Assembly (NCBI RefSeq): GCF_001654865.1
Contig: NZ_LXEO01000017.1
Span: 62,001-126,000, forward strand
Direction: 5' to 3'
DNA length: 64,000 nt
From: Buttiauxella noackiae ATCC 51607
Lineage (GTDB): Bacteria; Pseudomonadota; Gammaproteobacteria; Enterobacterales; Enterobacteriaceae
The notes beneath the pieces are model-generated. The model had not been told where the DNA came from, did not search any database, and worked only from the letters and a program-made list of their open reading frames with translations. Below, in pieces: positions 1-8,194 of the stretch. A program made the translations under genes and the position numbers. Positions within the stretch are counted from its first letter, which is position 1, and the number at the start of each line of letters is the position of its first letter.

Positions 1-290
1 AAGTGGCGTAACTGCCCTGTTTCCTGGCTTTGCGCTTGCGCGAGTCGGTCCACATTGTGTTCAATCGCGTCGGCCAGTTTTAACAGTGCCAGCTGTCTTT
101 GGGACGGGGTGGAATGTTTCCAGACGGCAAACGCGCTTTTCGCGGCGCTATAAGCCTGTTCTACTTCGCTACGGCCAGCACTTGGCGACAGCGCGTAGGT
201 CTCTCCGTTGACCGGGCTTACCAGTTCAAAGAGGTTATCCTCTGAACCTGCGACATATTGCCCATTGATAAAATGCTTCAGGATGTTCAT
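1..290 (-). CDS. Aldehyde dehydrogenase, gamma-aminobutyraldehyde type (N-terminal part, cut by window edge)
   Basis: Only the first 96 or so residues are inside the window. They read as the N-terminal arm of the NAD(P)-dependent aldehyde dehydrogenase superfamily: INGQYV near the start, NG-TY after it, then LLKLADAIE and ETGQ, the pattern seen in aminobutyraldehyde and betaine aldehyde dehydrogenases. The ATG at 290 follows a good Shine-Dalgarno (GGAGAG). It is divergent from the GntR regulator at 568. With gabT, gabD and a permease nearby, an aminobutyraldehyde or similar amine-derived aldehyde is the likely substrate, but the catalytic Cys and Glu lie outside the window, so substrate and integrity cannot be judged. 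Confidence 0.8.
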   Translation of the reverse strand, partial: MNILKHFINGQYVAGSEDNLFELVSPVNGETYALSPSAGRSEVEQAYSAAKSAFAVWKHSTPSQRQLALLKLADAIEHNVDRLAQAQSQETGQLRH

Positions 291-307
291 CACGCTCTCC
301 GCTCGTT

Positions 308-338
308 AAAACATAAACTATATTATGTAATATGTTTT
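308..338. promoter_or_regulatory. AT-rich inverted repeat, candidate operator
   Basis: AAAACATA at 308-315 is repeated inverted as TATGTTTT at 331-338, between the divergent dehydrogenase (start 290) and the GntR regulator (start 568). The same AAAACATA core recurs in front of the permease gene at 3585. I infer a binding site for the GntR protein; no footprint data exist here. Confidence 0.4.
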
Positions 339-567
339 ATGTGGCGCGAGTTCAATAACATTTTACTAACAATATGATATACATCCCATTTCGACGTGAT
401 ATTTTAATGTGCAATTGCGCAGCAAGTATCAAGCGCTATGGATGGGTTCAACCAGGCGACACCCGTTGAAGTGAACCAGCATGAACACTTAAGCCTTCCT
501 TCATTAACAAGGGGTTATATGCTATGTTCTGTGGATTATTTAAAGGATTATCTCACCAGGGAAAATT

Positions 568-1293
568 ATGATTACTCATGCGGTGATATTCGCGCCAATA
601 GGCCAGGCCAGCCGTTCCGATCAGATAGTTCAGCGTCTCTCGAATGCCATTATTACCGGGTTGCTTGAGGCAAATGAGCAATTACCGAACGAAGCCGACC
701 TCGCTAAAATGATGGGGGTTTCACACATCACCATTCGTGAAGCACTAAATACGCTGCGCGCCAACAACTTAATTCACACCGTGCGTGGGCGTAATGGCGG
801 CAGTTTTGTTTGTGAGCAGGTCTGGGAATTCAGTAATACCCTTAATCCATTTAAGACCCTGAGTACCGATTATTTGTCGGATTTAGGTGAAATGCATTGC
901 GCTATTATTAGCCACAGCACACGTCTGGCATCACGTCGTATGACGAACGCAGATATCACTCGCCTGCGTGAATTTGTTGAAGTGCTCAATTTGGCAACAT
1001 CACCTGAAGCACGCACTCAGGCTGATATGCGTTGTTTGTTAGCCATAGCCGCCTGTTCTCAGTCAGCGCGCCTCGCTAACCAGGAGCTAATTTTGCAGTC
1101 CGAATGGTCGTCACTGGTGGCTATTTTGTTCCGTTCAGAAAATATCCACCGTGAGATTGTTGAGCTATACACCACGTTAATTAACACGCTGTCTTCACAC
1201 AATGAATCCGAGTCAGTTAACATCGCCAAAAAGCTAATCGATACGTTTACTTTCTATCTGATAGAAAATAAATTGAAATACAGTGCAAACTGA
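568..1293 (+). CDS. GntR-family transcriptional regulator (FadR/FCD-like)
   Basis: A 241-residue regulator with an N-terminal winged helix-turn-helix (residues about 15-85). Typical GntR signatures are visible: a LPNEADLAKMMGVS recognition region, TIREAL, and a wing ending in RGRNGGSFV. The all-alpha C-terminal domain resembles the FadR/FCD ligand-binding fold, but the usual DxxFH metal-binding signature is replaced by DMRCL, so a metal-free or altered effector site is likely. The ATG at 568 is preceded by AGGGAAAA. It lies 24 nt upstream of the Cache-domain gene in the same orientation and is flanked by amine/GABA genes. I infer that it controls these genes in response to an amine, amino acid or GABA. 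Confidence 0.8.
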   Translation: MITHAVIFAPIGQASRSDQIVQRLSNAIITGLLEANEQLPNEADLAKMMGVSHITIREALNTLRANNLIHTVRGRNGGSFVCEQVWEFSNTLNPFKTLSTDYLSDLGEMHCAIISHSTRLASRRMTNADITRLREFVEVLNLATSPEARTQADMRCLLAIAACSQSARLANQELILQSEWSSLVAILFRSENIHREIVELYTTLINTLSSHNESESVNIAKKLIDTFTFYLIENKLKYSAN

Positions 1294-1317
1294 CAAACTA
1301 TAAAAATAGGCATAAAT

Positions 1318-2013
1318 ATGCTATTAACAACAACACTCCATGCCCTTACCAAAAAAATTGATAGCATCATTAACTCCACCATCGAATCTACCGGTTTGCT
1401 TGCCCGCAATATTGAAACTTCGCTGGCAGAAATTGAGGATGTTAATCTGGAGCATTTGCTTGAGCCCTCCGTCAGAAAAACCATTCAGGATCACATTAAA
1501 GCGACCTTAAACAGTAATATTTACTGCTCTGGCGCAGGCTTTGCCAGCCATATCGAAGGCTCAGGAAGTAATAAAGAGTTTTGGCTACTTGAGTGGTGGT
1601 ATAAGAAAGCGGATGGTGTAAAGCAGGTGAATCTTGATTTGGACCAGGCCACGCAACAGCGTCTGGATTTCAGAACCTTTGAATGGTTTAAGCAAGCTCC
1701 CGCTGTCGGCAACGCGTTTATTCATGGTCCCTACGTCGACTATATCTGTAATACTTCTTACACCATCACCAGTGCCGTACCGGTTTATTTTAATAAGCAA
1801 TTCTTAGGGGTGGCTGCAATAGATTTATTGGTCAGTCGTGTTGAGGATGAGTTATTACCTTTCGCTGCCGATAATAAAGTTATTCTTACCAATAAAGACA
1901 GCCGAATTGTCTTTTCATCGCATCCTCGCTTCCGGGTGGGTGATTTGCTCGATACCGGTGTGGCGAAGATTGTTTTTGAGAACGATTACTTTAATTTGTA
2001 TCAGGCTAAATAA
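1318..2013 (+). CDS. Stand-alone Cache (PDC-type) sensor-domain protein, cytosolic
   Basis: A 231-residue protein with the pattern of a double-Cache ligand-binding domain: FEWFKQA (121-127, cf. the R-x-W-Y-x-x-A motif of amino acid/amine sensors), GPYVDYICNTSYTIT (137-151) and GVAAIDL ending in Asp169, then a membrane-distal lobe with the SRIVFSS segment. Extracellular Cache domains normally sit between two transmembrane helices of a chemoreceptor or kinase. Here there is no signal peptide, no membrane segment and no output domain. It is the second gene after the GntR regulator and ends at a strong hairpin. I infer that it senses an amine/amino acid in the cytosol and may modulate the GntR protein; no direct evidence. 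Confidence 0.72.
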   Translation: MLLTTTLHALTKKIDSIINSTIESTGLLARNIETSLAEIEDVNLEHLLEPSVRKTIQDHIKATLNSNIYCSGAGFASHIEGSGSNKEFWLLEWWYKKADGVKQVNLDLDQATQQRLDFRTFEWFKQAPAVGNAFIHGPYVDYICNTSYTITSAVPVYFNKQFLGVAAIDLLVSRVEDELLPFAADNKVILTNKDSRIVFSSHPRFRVGDLLDTGVAKIVFENDYFNLYQAK

Positions 2014-2014
2014 A

Positions 2015-2046
2015 TGTAGGGTGGATTAGCATTAATCCACCCTACA
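2015..2046. terminator. Perfect 14-bp palindrome between convergent genes, terminator/REP-like
   Basis: TGTAGGGTGGATTA (2015-2028) pairs perfectly with TAATCCACCCTACA (2033-2046) around a GCAT loop. It lies between the converging Cache gene and the APC permease. The sequence resembles the GTAGG...GGAT repetitive palindromes of enterobacteria and probably ends transcription from both sides. Confidence 0.7.
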
Positions 2047-2057
2047 AAAATTAAATA

Positions 2058-3536
2058 TCAACTCTGCTCAGTGTTTAGTTTTCGCGCATATTCAATCGCA
2101 TCGTTTTCTGGTGCGTTCGAACGGCCAAACGGCTTAGTGATAAACATGTAAAGCAGGCCTGAAACAATGACAATTGCCAGTCCGACTAATACCGTCCAAC
2201 GGTCAACAAAGCTTTCGCCTGCGGCCGGTTGTGCCAGCAACCAAATACCACACAGGCCATAGGCTAATGCCAGTACGTTTACGATTAACCCCCATGAACC
2301 CACAGTCCACTCACCTGCTGGCTTCCAGCCTTTCAGGCGTTGGCGCAGCGCTGCCAGTACGACCATCTGGAATGAAATATAGATTCCAATAACCGCGAAG
2401 GCCGTGATACGCGCCAGACTATCCGGCTGGAAATAGACCCAGACACAGATAATCACTGGTAATAAACAACTCACAATCATGGCGTTATCCGGCACGCTAT
2501 GTTTAGAGATTTTGGACATCCACTCGCTACCCGGCAGCATCTTATCGCGGGAGAAGGAGAATATCAGACGGCTCAAAGCAGCCTGCAGTGACAGAATACA
2601 AGAGAGCATGGCGATAATAGCGACCACAATAAAGATGGTTGCACCTGTCTCACCCAGCGCCTGGTTCAGAATCGTTGGGATTGGGTCAGCGATTTTACCG
2701 TTAACAATATTAATCAAGTCCGGGGAAGACAGCAGATAACCCAGAATCGAAATCACCGCGGAAATTGCACCGAAGACAATACTCAGAATCATGGCGACTG
2801 GAATCTTCTTACCTGGATTTTTAACCTCTTCAGCTACGTTACCGCAGGCTTCAAAGCCAAAGAACATAAACAAACCCATCAGTGATGCAGACATAAACGC
2901 AGTGGTGTAATTACCATCGGATGCCAAAACACCCATCGAGTCGAATACCACAGAGAATGGCTGTGAACGGTGGAATATTAACAGATAGATACCTAACGCA
3001 ATGACGCTGACAATTTCACACCAGAAACCAATTTTGGCGACACGGGCTAAATTTTTCGTCCCGGACATATTCACGCCCATCATTATCAACAGCAGCACGA
3101 CTGATGTGAGCATCATGTTGCCTGCGCTGGTTGCGTAGTGAAATAACGACGCAACAAAGGTGGAGGTGTATTCAGCGATAGAGGTAATGGTGACGACTAA
3201 AGCCCACAGGTAAATCCATGCTGCAATCCATGCATATTTTTTCCCCCATAACCTTCTTGCCCATGGGTATAACCCGCCGGTAATGGGGTATTGAGATGCC
3301 ACTTCACCGAATACCAGTGCCACCAGCAGCTGGCCGCAAGCCACGATAAGAATCCACCAGATTGCCGGTGGCCCGGCAAGCGTTACCGCCAGCGCAAACA
3401 GCGAGTAAACCGCTGTCAACGGTGATAGGTAGGTAAATCCCAGTGCGAAGTTAGACATCAGCCCTATCGAGCGGTTGAATTGCTCGCCTTTAACTGGCTG
3501 ATGTTGCAGATTTTCTTTGTCTGTCGTCTGTTCCAT
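2058..3536 (-). CDS. APC-superfamily amino acid/amine permease
   Basis: A 492-residue protein with about 12 hydrophobic segments and the APC layout: a first helix region with GFTYLSPLTAVY and the conserved FFGFEACGNVAEEVKNP segment around residue 225. It looks most like the amino acid-choline transporter subgroup (GABA or choline permeases). The ATG at 3536 follows AGAGAAAAG. It shares an AAAACATA-type upstream motif with the dehydrogenase at the window start and sits beside gabDT. I infer uptake of GABA, putrescine-derived compounds or a related amine; the exact substrate is not shown by the sequence. Confidence 0.8.
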   Translation of the reverse strand: MEQTTDKENLQHQPVKGEQFNRSIGLMSNFALGFTYLSPLTAVYSLFALAVTLAGPPAIWWILIVACGQLLVALVFGEVASQYPITGGLYPWARRLWGKKYAWIAAWIYLWALVVTITSIAEYTSTFVASLFHYATSAGNMMLTSVVLLLIMMGVNMSGTKNLARVAKIGFWCEIVSVIALGIYLLIFHRSQPFSVVFDSMGVLASDGNYTTAFMSASLMGLFMFFGFEACGNVAEEVKNPGKKIPVAMILSIVFGAISAVISILGYLLSSPDLINIVNGKIADPIPTILNQALGETGATIFIVVAIIAMLSCILSLQAALSRLIFSFSRDKMLPGSEWMSKISKHSVPDNAMIVSCLLPVIICVWVYFQPDSLARITAFAVIGIYISFQMVVLAALRQRLKGWKPAGEWTVGSWGLIVNVLALAYGLCGIWLLAQPAAGESFVDRWTVLVGLAIVIVSGLLYMFITKPFGRSNAPENDAIEYARKLNTEQS

Positions 3537-3584
3537 ATCTTTTCTCTTTATGTGGCATAAGGGCAGGCAGTGTTCGTATTTTAT

Positions 3585-3607
3585 AAAACATAATATGTTA
3601 TATGTAT
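3585..3607. promoter_or_regulatory. AT-rich dyad upstream of the APC permease, candidate GntR operator
   Basis: AAAACATA (3585-3592) with the small dyad ACATA-A-TATGT at 3588-3598, followed by a second TATGTAT. It lies about 50 bp upstream of the permease start. It resembles the inverted repeat at 308-338, so both could be read by the same regulator. Confidence 0.4.
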
Positions 3608-3708
3608 ACGCTTAATGTCACATAATTGTTAAGATCGTGAGCGTGATTGCAACATTCGCAGATGGGCAGTTTTTTGGGTCAATCTGGAGTGAAAAGATCA
3701 GAGGAAAA

Positions 3709-3736
3709 GTCGGATGTCGCTTGCGCTAATCCGACC
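3709..3736. repeat. REP-like palindrome
   Basis: GTCGGAT (3709-3715) and ATCCGAC (3729-3735) flank a CGCTTGCGC-type centre. The same core (GTCGGATG ... CATCCGAC) recurs at 27437-27462. It lies downstream of gabD and upstream of the permease gene. Confidence 0.65.
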
Positions 3737-3791
3737 TGATGTGCGAAATAATTCGTGTTGCAGCAAGGCTGCGGCGCGAAGTTTGAAGGGT

Positions 3792-5243
3792 TTAGAGTTT
3801 CACGCAGACGTATTTCATCTCTAAGTATTCATCAATTCCGAAGCGGGAACCCTCGCGGCCAAGGCCCGATTGTTTAATCCCGCCAAATGGCGCAACTTCA
3901 TTGGAAATCAGCCCGGTATTGACGCCTACCATGCCATATTCCAGTGCTTCCGGAATTTGCCACTGGCGCTTCGCATCACGGGTGAAGATATAAGCTGCGA
4001 GGCCAAATTCCGTGTCATTGGCGTAATTCACAGCTTCTTCATCAGTTTCAAATTTAAATAGCGGCGCAACCGGGCCGAATGTCTCTTCTCTGGCAAAGCG
4101 CATTTCTTGCGTGACATTTGCCACGACCGTTGGCGAGAAGAAATTCCCACCTGACGCATGTTTTTGCCCACCTGTTAACAACGTGGCCCCTTTATCCAAA
4201 GCATCGCTAATGTGAAGCTCAACCTTCTCTATCGCTTTAGCGTTAATCAGCGGCCCTTGAGTGACCCCATCATCCATGCCGTTACCGACTTTCAGCGCCT
4301 CAACTGCTTTGACCAACTCAACGCTCAGCGCCTGATAAATACCGCTTTGTACGTAGATACGGTTAGCGCAAACGCAGGTCTGGCCGCTATTGCGGAATTT
4401 GGACGCCATAATACCTTTAACCGCGAGATCGATATCAGCATCATCGAAAATGATAACCGGTGCGTTACCCCCCAGTTCCAGTGACAGTTTCTTAATCGTT
4501 GGCGCACATTGCGCCATCAATAAGCGTCCAGTCTCGGTTGAACCCGTGAAGCTGAGTTTACGAACCGTAGCATTGCGGCAAAGCTCGCCACCAATCTCTT
4601 TTGCATCACCAGTGATGACCTGCAACAACCCCGTTGGAAGTCCCGCCGTTTCAGCCAGTTTTGCCAATGCCAGTGCGGTTAATGGTGTTTGCTCGGCCGG
4701 TTTGACGATAATGGCACAACCCGCGGCTAATGCCGGTGCTACTTTGCGGGTAATCATCGCCGCCGGGAAGTTCCATGGCGTAATGGCTGCACAAACGCCA
4801 ATTGGCTGTTTGGAGACGATAAAACGCTGGTCGGCGCTGGTAGGCTGTAACAAGACGCCATCCACTCTTTTGGCCTCTTCAGCAAACCAGGTAATAAACG
4901 AAGCAGCATAGTTAATTTCACCTCGCGCCTCAGCAAGCGGTTTGCCACCTTCGAGGGTTATCAATCGGGCGAGATCTTCGCTATTTTCGTGAATCAGGCT
5001 CACCCAGCTGTGCAGGATTTTGGCCCGACTTGCCGCAGTCTGTTTTTTCCACTCTTTTTGCGCGACTTCAGCCGCAGTAATTGCCTGCTGAGTTTCTGCC
5101 TGCGCCATAAAAGGAACCTCAGCGATCTTCTCACCTGTCGCAGCATTCAAAACTGGAGCTGTTTTACCAGACAGTGCATGACTCCACTCTCCATCAAGCG
5201 GACAAGTTGTTAGCAGCAAGTCTGCATTATTTAATTCAATCAT
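3792..5243 (-). CDS. gabD: Succinate-semialdehyde dehydrogenase, NAD(P)+
   Basis: This enzyme oxidises succinate semialdehyde to succinate, the last step of GABA breakdown. The protein is a full-length aldehyde dehydrogenase: TPWNFPAAM in the cofactor region, KPAEQTPLTAL, SFTGSTETGR, catalytic Glu in LELGGNAP and catalytic Cys in NSGQTCVC, and the C-terminal GGIKQSGLGREGS. An in-frame GTG at 5255 overlaps the stop of gabT, but the ATG at 5243 gives MIELNNADLL, a usual GabD-like start (483 residues), so I prefer it. It lies 8 nt downstream of gabT and is probably translated from the same transcript. Confidence 0.9.
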   Translation of the reverse strand: MIELNNADLLLTTCPLDGEWSHALSGKTAPVLNAATGEKIAEVPFMAQAETQQAITAAEVAQKEWKKQTAASRAKILHSWVSLIHENSEDLARLITLEGGKPLAEARGEINYAASFITWFAEEAKRVDGVLLQPTSADQRFIVSKQPIGVCAAITPWNFPAAMITRKVAPALAAGCAIIVKPAEQTPLTALALAKLAETAGLPTGLLQVITGDAKEIGGELCRNATVRKLSFTGSTETGRLLMAQCAPTIKKLSLELGGNAPVIIFDDADIDLAVKGIMASKFRNSGQTCVCANRIYVQSGIYQALSVELVKAVEALKVGNGMDDGVTQGPLINAKAIEKVELHISDALDKGATLLTGGQKHASGGNFFSPTVVANVTQEMRFAREETFGPVAPLFKFETDEEAVNYANDTEFGLAAYIFTRDAKRQWQIPEALEYGMVGVNTGLISNEVAPFGGIKQSGLGREGSRFGIDEYLEMKYVCVKL

Positions 5244-5251
5244 CTGTAGTC

Positions 5252-6517
5252 TCACAATTGCGTCGCGTTCTTAATAATATTTAATGCCTGGTCAAACTGA
5301 GCATCCGGAATAGTAAGCGGGTAGAGGAAACGAATCACGTTGCCATTTTGGCCGCAGGTCAGTAGCAGTAATCCCTGCTCTAAAGCTCGTTTTTGAATCT
5401 GCTGGGCAATAGCAGCGGAAGGTTCACCCGTTGCCGGGTCATAAAACTCTGCGGCAATCATCGAACCCAACCCGCGAATTTCAGCTAATGCCGGACAACT
5501 TTCTTTAATATCAAGCAACGTTTTCGTCAGACGTTCACCTAATGTTTGTGCGCGTTGGCACAGCTTTTCTTCCGCAATCACATCCAGCACCGCATGAGCC
5601 GAAGCAATCGCGAGCGGGTTACCTGCGTAAGTACCGCCCAGGCCGCCAGGTGCTGGCGCATCCATGATTTCCGCTCTTCCCACCACACCTGATAGTGGCA
5701 TGCCGCCTGCCAGACTTTTCGCCATAGTCATAAGGTCAGGTTGATGCTCGTAATGATCCATGGCAAACATTTTACCCGTACGGGCAAACCCGCTTTGCAC
5801 TTCATCAGCAATCATCACGATGCCATGGGTATTACAAATCTTGCGAATAGCAGCCACAAATTCAGGAGGCGCTACATTAAATCCGCCCTCGCCCTGAACT
5901 GGTTCAAAGATAATCGCGGCAACCTGGGTCGCTTCAATATCAGACTTAAATAGGCGCTCAATGGCTTTCACCGCATCATCAGTCGAAGTACCGTTTAGCT
6001 CTGACGGGTACGGCACATGGTAAATGGAGCCTGGGAATGGCCCGAAACCAATTTTATAGGGAGCCACTTTGCCGGTTAACGCCATTGTCATGTACGTACG
6101 ACCATGGAATCCACCGCTAAAGGCAATCACGCCAGGGCGGCCAGTATGGGCACGGGCGATTTTCACCGCGTTCTCAACAGCTTCAGCGCCGGTGGTGAAA
6201 AATGTCGTTTTCTTTGGCCCAAAAATCGGCGCCACTTTGTTAATTTTTTCCGCCAGTGACACATAACTTTCGTAAGGGACAATCTGAAAAGCGGTATGCG
6301 TAAAGGAATGGAGTTGCTGCTCAATGGCTTGCACCAGGCGTGGGTGGCGATGGCCGGTGTTTAACACGGCGATGCCTGCTGCAAAATCGATATATTGCTT
6401 ACCTTCTACATCCGTGATGGTGCTATTTTCTGCCGTCTGGGCAAAGAAATTACACATTACACCTACCCCACGCGGAGTAGCAGCCAGACGACGTTGATGG
6501 AGTTCGTTATTACTCAT
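5252..6517 (-). CDS. gabT: 4-aminobutyrate aminotransferase (GabT/PuuE type)
   Basis: A PLP-dependent class III aminotransferase converting GABA and 2-oxoglutarate to succinate semialdehyde and glutamate. Visible motifs are TTGAEAVENAVKIAR, SGGFHGRT, the PLP-binding IADEVQSGFARTG and the Schiff-base lysine in TMAKSLAGGMPLSG, followed by GGTYAGNP. The reading frame runs upstream to 6604, but the ATG at 6517 (MSNNELHQRR) has a clear Shine-Dalgarno (GAGGGATAA) and gives 421 residues, the usual length. It heads the gabT-gabD unit and is divergent from a MocR-type regulator, which probably controls it. Confidence 0.92.
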   Translation of the reverse strand: MSNNELHQRRLAATPRGVGVMCNFFAQTAENSTITDVEGKQYIDFAAGIAVLNTGHRHPRLVQAIEQQLHSFTHTAFQIVPYESYVSLAEKINKVAPIFGPKKTTFFTTGAEAVENAVKIARAHTGRPGVIAFSGGFHGRTYMTMALTGKVAPYKIGFGPFPGSIYHVPYPSELNGTSTDDAVKAIERLFKSDIEATQVAAIIFEPVQGEGGFNVAPPEFVAAIRKICNTHGIVMIADEVQSGFARTGKMFAMDHYEHQPDLMTMAKSLAGGMPLSGVVGRAEIMDAPAPGGLGGTYAGNPLAIASAHAVLDVIAEEKLCQRAQTLGERLTKTLLDIKESCPALAEIRGLGSMIAAEFYDPATGEPSAAIAQQIQKRALEQGLLLLTCGQNGNVIRFLYPLTIPDAQFDQALNIIKNATQL

Positions 6518-6579
6518 TTTTTTATCCCTCGCACACAAAATAGATTTACAGGTTGAATTACGAGATCCATTTAGACAGT

Positions 6580-6602
6580 ATCTGGTACCTGAATCGAGTG
6601 CC
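6580..6602. promoter_or_regulatory. Candidate MocR/GabR direct-repeat operator
   Basis: In the 110-bp gap between gabT and the regulator, ATCTGGTACC (6580-6589) is followed after 13 bp by ATCGAGTGCC (6593-6602), 7 of 10 bases identical in direct orientation. MocR-family proteins are known to bind direct repeats, often containing CTGG or TGGTA elements. This assignment is an inference. Confidence 0.4.
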
Positions 6603-6627
6603 AAATCGTTTTATTATTAGGATCCAA

Positions 6628-8100
6628 ATGCGTTCACTTGCCGTAGATGTGATTAAGCAGGCATTTAGCCAGACACCTGCCGAGAAACTTCATAAGAAAC
6701 TTTATGTTGCGATATGTAATTGCATTCTTGAGGGGAGTCTACGTCCAGCCACGCGAATGCCTCCTTCGCGGGATTTGGCCAGCGAGCTGGTGTTGTCGCG
6801 TAATACGGTTTTACGGGTCTATGAGCAGTTGCAGGCTGAAGGATATATCTCGACGCGCACCAGCAGCGGCACTTTTGTCACCGAAAGCGTGCTTGATAAC
6901 CTCAATACGCAAGTTGCAAGAACAACCCAAACCGCCCAGCCTGAAGATCGCTCCAGCCTGTCTGTTCGCGGCCTTGAAATACTTGAGAACGCCAGTGCCA
7001 GCCCTGCGCAATGGGGGGATTTTATTCCTGGCGTACCCGATGTAAACAGCTTCCCGCACCGGACTTTTAAGAAGATTTATGACCGTATTTCCAGGCGTTT
7101 GAATCCCGAGTTTCTGACTTATGACGCGGTAGGAGGACTGGAAGATTTAAAGGCGGCGCTATCAGATTATCTGCGTACCGCGCGCGGTGTAAAATGCTCA
7201 ACCGATCAAATATTGATAACCGAAGGTATTCATCAGGCACTGGATTTAGTCACCCGCACGTTGTGTAACCCTGGTGACCATGCATGGATTGAAGAACCCG
7301 GTTATTGGGGAATTAAAAATATCTTACGCATGAACGCCGTGAGTATTTCAGCACTTGACGTCGATGACCAGGGGCTGGTTCCGCAAACATCTCCGGTTGA
7401 AAAGCCGAAATTGATTTTCGTCACCCCATCACATCAATATCCACTGGGCTCAGTAATGAGTTTACCGCGCCGCCAGTTATTACTTTCCCAGGCACGGGAG
7501 TTCCACAGCTGGATTGTAGAAGACGATTATGACAGCGAGTTTCGTTTTTCAGGCCAGCCCATTCCTTCTCTACAGGGCCTTGAAGAAGACAGCCCGGTTA
7601 TTTATATCGGCACCTTCAGTAAAACTCTCTATCCCGCGCTACGACTGGGTTATGTGGTGTTGCCCAAACCCTTAGCCGCCCCGCTGAAAAAGGTGCATAA
7701 CGAGCTATACCGTAGCGGCCATCAGGTCATTCAGGCAGCCCTTGCTGAATTTATCAAAGAAGGATATTACGCCGCGCATATTCGCAAAATGCGCCAGCTA
7801 TATAGCAAACGTCGCAACCAACTGGTTGAGCTCATTAAGCAGCATTTAGGTGAAGAGTATCTGGGCTATTTCAACAGCAATGCCGGACTGCATCTGATTA
7901 TTCAACTCCCGCCTGACGCAGATGATATGCAGATTGTAAAACAGGCGAATGCAGAGGGTATTTTAGTCAGGCCGTTGTCCCGCTATTACTTTAATCAACA
8001 CAAATCCAAAGGGTTATTAGTTGGATTTGCCAGTATCAAAGATAGCGATATGCTCCCGTCATTTATACGTCTGGCAAATATCATTAAGCATAAGTACTGA
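6628..8100 (+). CDS. MocR-family regulator (GntR HTH fused to aminotransferase-like domain)
   Basis: A 490-residue PLP-binding regulator of the GabR/PdxR class. The N-terminal GntR helix-turn-helix shows MPPSRDLASELVLSRNTVLRVYEQL and a wing ending SSGTFV. A flexible linker leads to a fold-type I aminotransferase domain with the PLP lysine in GTFSKTLYPALRLGY and EDDYDSEFR upstream. The frame is open from 6553, but the ATG at 6628 (MRSLAVDVIK) has TTAGGA in front and fits the family. It is divergent from gabT-gabD. By analogy with Bacillus GabR it would sense GABA-PLP and activate gabTD; I infer this from position only. Confidence 0.85.
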   Translation: MRSLAVDVIKQAFSQTPAEKLHKKLYVAICNCILEGSLRPATRMPPSRDLASELVLSRNTVLRVYEQLQAEGYISTRTSSGTFVTESVLDNLNTQVARTTQTAQPEDRSSLSVRGLEILENASASPAQWGDFIPGVPDVNSFPHRTFKKIYDRISRRLNPEFLTYDAVGGLEDLKAALSDYLRTARGVKCSTDQILITEGIHQALDLVTRTLCNPGDHAWIEEPGYWGIKNILRMNAVSISALDVDDQGLVPQTSPVEKPKLIFVTPSHQYPLGSVMSLPRRQLLLSQAREFHSWIVEDDYDSEFRFSGQPIPSLQGLEEDSPVIYIGTFSKTLYPALRLGYVVLPKPLAAPLKKVHNELYRSGHQVIQAALAEFIKEGYYAAHIRKMRQLYSKRRNQLVELIKQHLGEEYLGYFNSNAGLHLIIQLPPDADDMQIVKQANAEGILVRPLSRYYFNQHKSKGLLVGFASIKDSDMLPSFIRLANIIKHKY

Positions 8101-8144
8101 CCTGCCACTGCGGTTTGATGTGCAAAGATATTGAATGTCGATAT

Positions 8145-8159
8145 TGTTATGTTATAACA
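8145..8159. promoter_or_regulatory. Zur box
   Basis: TGTTATGTTATAACA matches the core of the gamma-proteobacterial Zur consensus (TGTTATANTATAACA) at all defined positions except one. It lies about 35 bp upstream of the zinT start, as expected for zinc-starvation control. Confidence 0.75.
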
Positions 8160-8194
8160 TCAATTCATTATCTGAAACACCAACGGAGAGACTG

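Noticed and set aside
438-668. 76-codon frame upstream of the GntR gene
   Set aside because: Overlaps the start of the regulator by about 100 bp in another frame; the GntR frame clearly codes.
1318-2013. Cache protein as a broken chemoreceptor or histidine kinase
   Set aside because: No remnant of membrane helices, HAMP, MCP or kinase domain is seen upstream or downstream; the gene has its own start and ends at a clean hairpin.
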